A stretch of 11,617 nt of DNA from Candidatus Nomurabacteria bacterium (lineage in GTDB: Bacteria > Patescibacteriota > Minisyncoccia > Phycocordibacterales > CSBR16-119): contig SKGB01000047.1 of assembly GCA_007117675.1 (NCBI GenBank), positions 1 to 11,617 on the forward strand. The letters are read 5' to 3'. Positions 6,530 through 11,617 of the stretch are shown here, piece by piece. A program made the translations under genes and the position numbers. The notes beneath the pieces are model-generated. The model had not been told where the DNA came from and did no database searches. It saw nothing but the letters and a program-made list of their open reading frames with translations. Position 1 is the stretch's first letter; each line of letters starts with the position of its first letter.

Positions 6530-7396
6530 TTAATATCGGTATATTCTGCCACCTTGTTCTTTGATTACACCCTTAAGTTCAAGTGTGCTTAGGGTGATAC
6601 TGCAGTCTGCTATTTCTAGCCCGCTATTTTCATAGATGTATGATTTTGTTTTTGGTTCAACGAGAAGCCTGAGTACTGCTATTTCTTTTTCGGTGAAAGA
6701 TTCAAATAATTGACTTTGTTCGGGTTTACTGTGTTTGTCTAGATTGAAATGTTGAATTATATCTTGGGCTGACGTGATAACATAGGCGCCTTTTGCAATG
6801 AGGTTGTTCGACCCTGCTGAGGTGTCAGAGTATATTGAACCAGGAACACTTAACACATCTCTATTGTACTGTATTGCAAATTTTGCAGTGATAAGAGCTC
6901 CTGATTTTTCACTTGCTTCAATAACCAATACTGCGTCACATAAACCTGCTACGATTCTGTTTCTTTTTGGAAAACTCCAGGGGGCTGCTTTGAATTCTGG
7001 TTCAAATTCTGAAAGAAGAGCGCCTCCTGCATCGACAATGTTTCTTGCAAGATGAAAATTTGTTTTAGGATACAAAACAGAAGGGGAGAGTCCTGAGCCT
7101 GGAACAGCAATGGTTGGTAGTCCTGTTTCAAGAGCTGTGGTGTGTGCTATGGAGTCAATTCCAAGAGCGAGTCCAGAGACTATAACAAAAGGTTGACCTG
7201 CGAGTCCTGAAATAATTTTCTCGCATGTTATTTTTCCGTATTCGCTATATTTTCTTGGGCCAACAATTCCGAGATAAATATGAGTGTCTGGGTCTGGGAG
7301 ATTCCCTTCAATATAAAGATGTTCAGGGCAGTCATCGATTTCTTGGAGTTTCTGAGGAAGATTATCATGAGTTATTTTACGTAACTTGATTTTCAT
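6530..7396 (-). CDS. dprA: DNA-processing protein DprA (DNA-uptake single-strand loader)
   Basis: DprA binds incoming single-stranded DNA during natural transformation and loads RecA. This 288-residue protein has the Rossmann-like core: 'GIVGPRKYSEYG' (43-54, with GPR in place of the common GSR or GTR), 'SGLALGIDSIAH' (74-85), 'GSGLSPSVLYPKTN' (100-113), 'FPKRNRIVAGL' (142-152) and 'SGALITAKFA' (165-174), followed by VPG (184-186). The last roughly 55 residues ('FTEKEIAVLRLLV ... GGRIYRY') form a winged-helix DML1-like domain. The N-terminal SAM domain found in some DprA proteins is absent. The ATG at 7396 is supported by an extended -10 just upstream. It is followed by topA, the order seen in many bacteria. 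Confidence 0.95.
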   Translation of the reverse strand: MKIKLRKITHDNLPQKLQEIDDCPEHLYIEGNLPDPDTHIYLGIVGPRKYSEYGKITCEKIISGLAGQPFVIVSGLALGIDSIAHTTALETGLPTIAVPGSGLSPSVLYPKTNFHLARNIVDAGGALLSEFEPEFKAAPWSFPKRNRIVAGLCDAVLVIEASEKSGALITAKFAIQYNRDVLSVPGSIYSDTSAGSNNLIAKGAYVITSAQDIIQHFNLDKHSKPEQSQLFESFTEKEIAVLRLLVEPKTKSYIYENSGLEIADCSITLSTLELKGVIKEQGGRIYRY

Positions 7397-7403
7397 AAAA
7401 AAT

Positions 7404-7412
7404 ATTGTAGCA
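7404..7412 (-). promoter_or_regulatory. Extended -10 promoter of dprA
   Basis: On the minus strand TG-C-TACAAT is an extended -10 with five of six matches to TATAAT. It ends seven bases before the dprA ATG (7396). Only an A/T run lies between them, so the message is probably leaderless. Confidence 0.6.
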
Positions 7413-7453
7413 TGTCTTGTGAAAATAAAACTGTCTTTTTTTCCATCTTTAGC

Positions 7454-7459
7454 TATAAT
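7454..7459 (+). promoter_or_regulatory. Candidate -10 of the serS-ftsQ-dus operon
   Basis: A perfect TATAAT lies 36 bases before the serS ATG in the divergent dprA-serS spacer. The -35 position has only CTGTCT. TATAAA at 7471-7476 is an alternative. There is no Shine-Dalgarno sequence and no sign of a T-box leader in the short spacer. Confidence 0.4.
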
Positions 7460-7495
7460 ACATATTATTGTATAAAATAAATCATAAATACTTAC

Positions 7496-8779
7496 ATGTT
7501 AGATATTAAATTTATTCGAGAAAACAGTGATATCGTTAAAAAAGCGGCGGGAAAAAAGAATGTGTCGGTTGATATAGACGCTCTCATTTCTCTTGATAAT
7601 GAACGTATAACACTCCAGCAACATATTGACGAAATCAGAGCCAAGCAAAACTTGGTTTCTAAGCGTATTCCAGATCTCAAAACAGATGCCGAAAAAGCAG
7701 AGCTTATTAAATCTATTGGATATTATAAAAATGATTTGAAAAATCTTGAGCAAGATCTGCGCGAGGTAATGGAGAAATGGAGAAATTTAATGTTGCAGGT
7801 CCCTAATATTCCAGATGTGTCAGTACCTGATGGTAAGAGTGACGCAAGTAACCAAGAAATTAAATCTTGGGGAGAAAAGCCTCATTTTGATTTTGAACCT
7901 AAAGACCATGTTGAATTGATGCTTGATTTGGACATGGTTGATTTTGAGCGAGGTTCCAAGGTACATGGTTTTCGTGGGTATTTTCTTAAAAACGATGGCG
8001 CATTGTTGTCGTGGGCTATTTGGAATTATGCGCGTGATTTTTTTGGAAAGAAAAACTTTCAGCACATGATTGCACCGATTATTGCACGTCCTGAGCACTT
8101 TTTTGGTACGGGGCATTTGCCAAATGATGCAGATGATTTGTATATAACACAAGACAATGATTATCTTGCGGGAACTGCCGAGGTTCCAACTATGGGGTAT
8201 CACAGTAATGAAACTCTCGATGCTTCCGAGCTTCCTAAAAAGTACCTATCTTTTTCTCCGTGTTATCGAAGAGAGGCTGGTAGTTATGGAAAAGACACGA
8301 AAGGTCTTATTCGTGTGCATGAGTTTTATAAACTTGAACAGGTTGTGTTGTGTGAAGCTTCTCACGAAGAGTCTGTTCATTGGCACGAAACTTTAAATAG
8401 GAATACAGAAGAGTTTATCGAGAGTCTTAATATTCCATATCGAACAGTATTAAACTGTGGTGGTGATTTAGGGCTTGGTCAGGTTAAAAAATATGATATT
8501 GAACTTTGGGTTCCGGGGGAAGAAAAATACCGAGAGATATCTTCGGCTTCTTATTTCCACGACTTTCAGGCAAGACGTTTTAATATTTCATATAAAGACA
8601 AGGAAGGAAAGAAAAGATTTGTCCACTCTTTAAATTCAACCGCTATTCCAACTCCACGTATCTTGGTTTCTCTTGTTGAGAATTTTCAGCAAGCAGACGG
8701 AACCATACAAATACCAAGTGTTTTGGTTCCATACCTAGGAAAAGAAACTATATCAAAAAACACTAAACACACTCTTTAA
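7496..8779 (+). CDS. serS: Seryl-tRNA synthetase
   Basis: This 427-residue class II synthetase charges tRNA-Ser. It begins 'MLDIKFIREN' as most SerRS proteins do, followed by the antiparallel coiled-coil arm (about 30-100) that grips the long variable arm of tRNA-Ser. Catalytic landmarks are 'RGSKVHGFRGYFLKNDGALL' (152-171), 'GTAEVP' (226-231) for serine binding, motif 2 'YRREAGSYGKDTKGLIRVHE' (257-276), and 'YREISSASYFHDFQARR' (345-361). Motif 3 runs through 'STAIPTPRILVSLVENFQ' (381-398). The usual 'GLAVGR' turn is replaced by 'AIPTPR', although the motif arginine (388) is kept. Length is standard. It opens a likely three-gene operon; ftsQ starts two bases after its stop. Confidence 0.98.
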   Translation: MLDIKFIRENSDIVKKAAGKKNVSVDIDALISLDNERITLQQHIDEIRAKQNLVSKRIPDLKTDAEKAELIKSIGYYKNDLKNLEQDLREVMEKWRNLMLQVPNIPDVSVPDGKSDASNQEIKSWGEKPHFDFEPKDHVELMLDLDMVDFERGSKVHGFRGYFLKNDGALLSWAIWNYARDFFGKKNFQHMIAPIIARPEHFFGTGHLPNDADDLYITQDNDYLAGTAEVPTMGYHSNETLDASELPKKYLSFSPCYRREAGSYGKDTKGLIRVHEFYKLEQVVLCEASHEESVHWHETLNRNTEEFIESLNIPYRTVLNCGGDLGLGQVKKYDIELWVPGEEKYREISSASYFHDFQARRFNISYKDKEGKKRFVHSLNSTAIPTPRILVSLVENFQQADGTIQIPSVLVPYLGKETISKNTKHTL

Positions 8780-8781
8780 GA

Positions 8782-9780
8782 ATGTCTGTGAAAAATAAAA
8801 ATACATATAAAAAAAACAAGGCAAGTAAGAGAAAAAAAACATCGTATAAAATATTTTTCTTATGGATAGTCTTAGTTGTTTTTTTAGGAAGTGTTTTCTT
8901 TATTTCTCGTATTCCTTCACTTCAATTGAAAGGTATTCAAAATATAGAAGGTAATTCCACTGTTTCTGAGGATGAAATACACATCTTTTTTAACCAGTAT
9001 GGAAAAAAGAGATTTTTCTTTCCTTTAACAAATAAAATTATCTTTTCACGTCAAAAGTTTTCTCAAGAAATGCAAAACACATTTCCACGACTTGAAGTTG
9101 TGTCTGTGTTAAAGCAAAAAGACTCTATATCTCTTATCGTGTCAGAAAGAACTGCGTCTTATTTGTGGTGTGGGGAGGTCTTGCTTGATGTAACAGAAGA
9201 TATTACTTGTTGGTTTGTTGACACGCATGGTTTTATTTTTGACAAAGCGCCATTTTTTACAGGTTCTAGCTTCTTGAGATTGTATGGCGGTATTGACGCT
9301 CGCGCTGATATTATAGGGCAATATTTTGATTCGAGTATTTTAAATTACTACGATTCTTTTGTTGATATTTTGAATGATTTTGGTATATTTATCCGTGCTG
9401 TGTTTGTTCTTGAAGATGGTCAGGTTCGTATTATGTTGGACTCTGTTCATGGTTTGTCAAAGTCGCCATTTATAGCTGTGCATACTTCCAATTCAATTAT
9501 GGAAACTATTGATATTTTAAAAACAGCATTCATGGATGAGATTATATTAAGAGATATTACATCCCAGTATGAGCAACTTGAATATATTGATCTTCGTTTT
9601 GAAAATCAGTTTATTTATAAATTTAAAGATGAGAACACCTTCAACAAACCTCTCGATGGTTTTTCTGAACAATTTGAGGGTGATTTAGAAGCTAATATTC
9701 AAGAAGTGTATGAAGAACATAATGAAAATACTGAAGAGTCTGTTTCTGAAGAAGCGGGTGAACATAGTCCCGAAGAATAG
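8782..9780 (+). CDS. ftsQ: FtsQ/DivIB-like cell-division protein (POTRA domain)
   Basis: This 332-residue protein has the layout of FtsQ/DivIB, the bitopic divisome protein linked to FtsB and FtsL. It has a lysine-rich cytoplasmic tail (1-23), one transmembrane helix (about 24-43, 'IFFLWIVLVVFLGSVFFI'), a POTRA-like domain (about 47-122, 'LQLKGIQNIEGNSTVSEDEI' to 'ISLIVSERTASYLW'), and a beta-domain with the FtsQ-like 'CWFVDTHGFIFDKAPFF' (143-159) and 'YIDLRFENQFIYKF' (268-281). The last roughly 50 residues are a glutamate-rich tail predicted outside the membrane. Cys130 and Cys143 lie close in sequence and might form a disulfide. Sequence divergence is high, so the assignment rests on architecture and these short motifs. 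It sits between serS and dus, apparently co-transcribed, rather than in the classical mur-fts cluster. Confidence 0.8.
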   Translation: MSVKNKNTYKKNKASKRKKTSYKIFFLWIVLVVFLGSVFFISRIPSLQLKGIQNIEGNSTVSEDEIHIFFNQYGKKRFFFPLTNKIIFSRQKFSQEMQNTFPRLEVVSVLKQKDSISLIVSERTASYLWCGEVLLDVTEDITCWFVDTHGFIFDKAPFFTGSSFLRLYGGIDARADIIGQYFDSSILNYYDSFVDILNDFGIFIRAVFVLEDGQVRIMLDSVHGLSKSPFIAVHTSNSIMETIDILKTAFMDEIILRDITSQYEQLEYIDLRFENQFIYKFKDENTFNKPLDGFSEQFEGDLEANIQEVYEEHNENTEESVSEEAGEHSPEE

Positions 9781-10768
9781 TATTCACTTGGGTTTTTGGC
9801 GCGGTTTGTCTCAAAAGAAAAAACCCTTTTTTGTTCTTGCTCCTATGGCTGATGTGACGGATAGGGTTTTTCGTTCGATTATCGCAAAGTATTCTCGGTT
9901 CGGTGAAGAGGCTGGCGGTCCTGATGTTTTTTGGACAGAGTTTGTTTCGGCTGACGGACTGATGTCGGAAGGTAGGGACGCGCTTATTGTTGATCTTATG
10001 ATAAACAAAGGTGAGCACCCTATTGTTGCTCAAATTTTTGGAACCAATCTTCAAAAACTTGAAGACTGTGCTCGCTTGTGTGTTGAGCTTGGGTTTGATG
10101 GTGTTGATATTAATTTCGGTTGTCCAGAGAAAAATATTGTAAAGTCCGGCGGTGGCGCAGGAGCAATAGTACATCCTTCACAAGCTGTGGAGGTTATTCG
10201 TGCTGTGCAGAGAGGTGTTGATGGAAAGATTCCTGTTTCGGTGAAAACTCGTCTTGGGTTTAATCGTGATGAGGTGGAAACTTGGGTTCCGACAATTTTA
10301 GAGACTGGTGTTGCGGTTCTCACTATGCATTTTCGAACTCGAAAAGAAATGTCAAAGGTCCCAGCTCGATGGGAGCGAATGTCTCGTATTAAAGAACTTC
10401 GAGATATAATCAGCCCTGATACGCTTTTGATTGGAAATGGCGATGTTGAAACTTTGGAAAAGGGGAGAGAATTGGCAACAAAGTATGGCGCTGACGGTGT
10501 AATGATTGGGCGGGGAATATTTGGAAATCCATGGCTTTTCGATGAAAACAAAAAAGAGGTTTCTATTTCTGAAAAACTAGAGGTCATGCTTGAACATACA
10601 AAACTCTATACAGAGCTTTTACCGATGAAAAACTTCAATATTATGAAAAAACATTATAAGGCCTATGTAAATGGTTTTGACGGTGCTAAAGAATTACGCG
10701 TTAAACTTATGGACTGTACTTCTTATGAAGACATTGAGGGCTTGACAAAAGCGTTTCTCTGTAAATAA
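9758..10768 (+). CDS. dusB: tRNA-dihydrouridine synthase (DusB-like)
   Basis: This flavoenzyme reduces specific uridines in the tRNA D-loop to dihydrouridine using FMN and NADPH. The TIM-barrel core begins 'KPFFVLAPMADVTDRVFR'. The catalytic cysteine lies in 'INFGCPEKNIVKSGGGAGA' (about residue 122 from this start), followed by 'VKTRLGF', 'TMHFRTRKEM', 'IGNGDV' and 'GADGVMIGRGIFGNPW' for FMN phosphate binding. The canonical 'HGRT' and 'GxADW' appear here as HFRT and 'VPARWE'. The start is uncertain. GTG 9758 overlaps the ftsQ end by 23 bp and gives 336 residues. TTG 9788, eight bases past the ftsQ stop, begins next to the usual 'GFW' N-terminus and gives 326 residues. ATG 9710 gives 352 residues but adds a lysine-rich stretch read from the ftsQ tail in another frame. 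The DusB subfamily is likely but not proven. Confidence 0.93.
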   Translation: MNIVPKNSIHLGFWRGLSQKKKPFFVLAPMADVTDRVFRSIIAKYSRFGEEAGGPDVFWTEFVSADGLMSEGRDALIVDLMINKGEHPIVAQIFGTNLQKLEDCARLCVELGFDGVDINFGCPEKNIVKSGGGAGAIVHPSQAVEVIRAVQRGVDGKIPVSVKTRLGFNRDEVETWVPTILETGVAVLTMHFRTRKEMSKVPARWERMSRIKELRDIISPDTLLIGNGDVETLEKGRELATKYGADGVMIGRGIFGNPWLFDENKKEVSISEKLEVMLEHTKLYTELLPMKNFNIMKKHYKAYVNGFDGAKELRVKLMDCTSYEDIEGLTKAFLCK

Positions 10769-10801
10769 AAATCCCTATTAATAGGGATTTTTATTTACAG
10801 A
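10758..10801. terminator. Perfect 44-bp palindrome, bidirectional terminator between dus and the ATP-grasp gene
   Basis: The two 22-base halves are exact reverse complements with no mismatch. The centre is TCCCTATTAATAGGGA and the outer arms end in A-rich/T-rich segments, so either strand gives a hairpin followed by a U-rich tail. It contains both the dus stop (10766-10768) and the ATP-grasp stop (10795-10797). Confidence 0.85.
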
Positions 10802-11617
10802 TAGTTTTTTAATATTTCTTCAATAATTAATTTTTCAGTATTGATAGAAAGTCCTGCTTTTTTCATAAAGCCACTTTCGGGGTGCATTCCTGCGGGTCTT
10901 CGATTTACTTCTAAAATAATAGGCTGTTTATTTTTTTTGAATATAATATCAACACCACCAAATAATGAGTTATTTACTTTGACTGCTTTTTTTGCAAAGT
11001 TTTCTTCTTTTTTTGATAATGTAAACTCACTACCTACAGCTCCTTGAGATAGATTATTTTTAAATCCGTCCGTGGACTCTCGTTTTATTGCTGCTAATAT
11101 TTTATCTCCAAAAACAATAACTCGGACATCAAAGTTATTTGGAACAAATTCTTGAATCATGAAGATTTTATTTTCTTCTTCTATCTTTTTTAATAACTTT
11201 TCTTTACTTTCTATCTTCCATACTGATTTACCATTTGCTCCATTTGTTTTCAACACACATGGATAAGAAATGTTCTTACTCAAGTATTTGATATTTTTTT
11301 TAAATGTTTCCTGATTGGCTATAATTGTTTCCGGAATAGCCACGCCAGCATTGTTGAACCTTATCATTTGGTGTATTTTTTCAGTGTATTCTTTAGTGAA
11401 GGTAAAGCTTTTATTTGATATTTTATTTTTTTCTTGTAAAAAAACTTCACCAATTAAAGCTGTGTAGTGTGTCCTTGAATAATTTCCATTCATTCTTCTT
11501 TTGTTAATAAACAAAAAACTACCTTGTGGATTGATGGGTGTGTTTTTATTTACCAGAAGAGTTTTCTTAGGTTCTTTTAAATGAATAATGATATCTTTAT
11601 CTTGAAGTATCTCTAAC
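10795..11617 (-). CDS. RimK-like ATP-grasp protein, N-terminus outside window
   Basis: The minus-strand frame is open from the TAA at 10795-10797 to the right edge, giving 273 visible residues (residue 1 is the codon at 11614-11616). The true start lies beyond. A TTG at 11512-11514 is only an internal codon, because the frame continues upstream with coding-like sequence. The ATP-grasp fold is shown by 'YPCVLKTNGANGKSVWKI' (about 118-135, ATP lysine and glycine-rich loop), 'MIQEFVPNNFDVRVIVFGDKI' (153-173), 'NLSQGAVGSEF' (188-198), 'FGGVDIIF' (219-226) and the metal-binding 'PIILEVNRRPAGM' (232-244, with Glu236 and Asn238). This pattern is closest to the RimK/glutathione-synthetase group, which ligates an amino acid to a carboxylate. 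The substrate cannot be inferred. Like RimK relatives, the region before the ATP-grasp ('YTEKIHQMIRFNNAGVAIPETI') resembles the linker to a pre-ATP-grasp domain. It converges on dus. Confidence 0.8.
   Translation of the reverse strand, partial: LEILQDKDIIIHLKEPKKTLLVNKNTPINPQGSFLFINKRRMNGNYSRTHYTALIGEVFLQEKNKISNKSFTFTKEYTEKIHQMIRFNNAGVAIPETIIANQETFKKNIKYLSKNISYPCVLKTNGANGKSVWKIESKEKLLKKIEEENKIFMIQEFVPNNFDVRVIVFGDKILAAIKRESTDGFKNNLSQGAVGSEFTLSKKEENFAKKAVKVNNSLFGGVDIIFKKNKQPIILEVNRRPAGMHPESGFMKKAGLSINTEKLIIEEILKNYL

Noticed and set aside
10051..10587. 178-codon minus-strand open frame
   Set aside because: It is antisense to the conserved dus core, with no recognisable domain and biased residue content.
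11512..11514. TTG as the start of the ATP-grasp protein
   Set aside because: The frame stays open for 34 more codons to the window edge with plausible protein sequence, so the gene is 5'-truncated by the window.
1..11617. Mobile elements, CRISPR array, toxin-antitoxin or UGA recoding
   Set aside because: No transposase or recombinase, no regularly spaced repeats and no small paired genes were seen. Conserved genes end at TAA or TAG without in-frame UGA, so code 25 is not suggested.

Overview
The window is AT-rich, tightly packed and looks like chromosome from a member of the Candidate Phyla Radiation (Patescibacteria), most likely a Parcubacteria-type lineage. This rests on family knowledge and no search was run. 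The indications are a C-terminal peptidoglycan-binding module of the kind common on CPR surface proteins, a Rel enzyme that stops just after its TGS domain, an FtsQ with a very divergent periplasmic part, a DprA without a SAM domain, few spacer bases, and no clear Shine-Dalgarno sequence before any start codon. All ten protein genes end in TAA or TAG, and the ORFs contain no sign of UGA recoding.

Layout. 1-315 is the 3' end of a peptidoglycan-binding-domain protein, closed by a strong terminator. 409-999 is a complete typical 2-Cys peroxiredoxin. From about 1012 to 1177 lies a probable structured non-coding RNA (6S-RNA-like). Its promoter sits on the peroxiredoxin stop codon and it ends in an intrinsic terminator. 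It converges on a tRNA-Leu(CAA) gene on the minus strand (1179-1260). A 91-bp divergent gap then leads to parB (1352-2479, +). parB converges on a bifunctional-type rel/spoT gene (2517-3992, -) across a shared hairpin. topA (4068-6443, -) and dprA (6530-7396, -) follow in the order dprA-topA as transcribed. This pairing is found in many bacteria.

A 99-bp divergent spacer separates dprA from serS (7496-8779, +). serS is followed at once by an ftsQ/divIB-like gene (8782-9780) and an overlapping or abutting tRNA-dihydrouridine synthase gene (about 9758-10768), so these three look like one operon. That operon converges on a RimK-like ATP-grasp gene (10795 to beyond 11617, -) across a 44-bp perfect palindrome that includes both stop codons.

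Function. Most of the window is housekeeping: translation (serS, dus, tRNA-Leu), chromosome topology and segregation (topA, parB), division (ftsQ), stringent response (rel) and handling of incoming DNA (dprA). I see no mobile element, CRISPR array, toxin-antitoxin pair or obvious new multi-gene system. The least explained parts are the structured RNA at 1012-1177, the probable leaderless gene starts, the long palindrome at 10758-10801, the long acidic ParB tail and the ATP-grasp enzyme of unknown substrate at the right edge.
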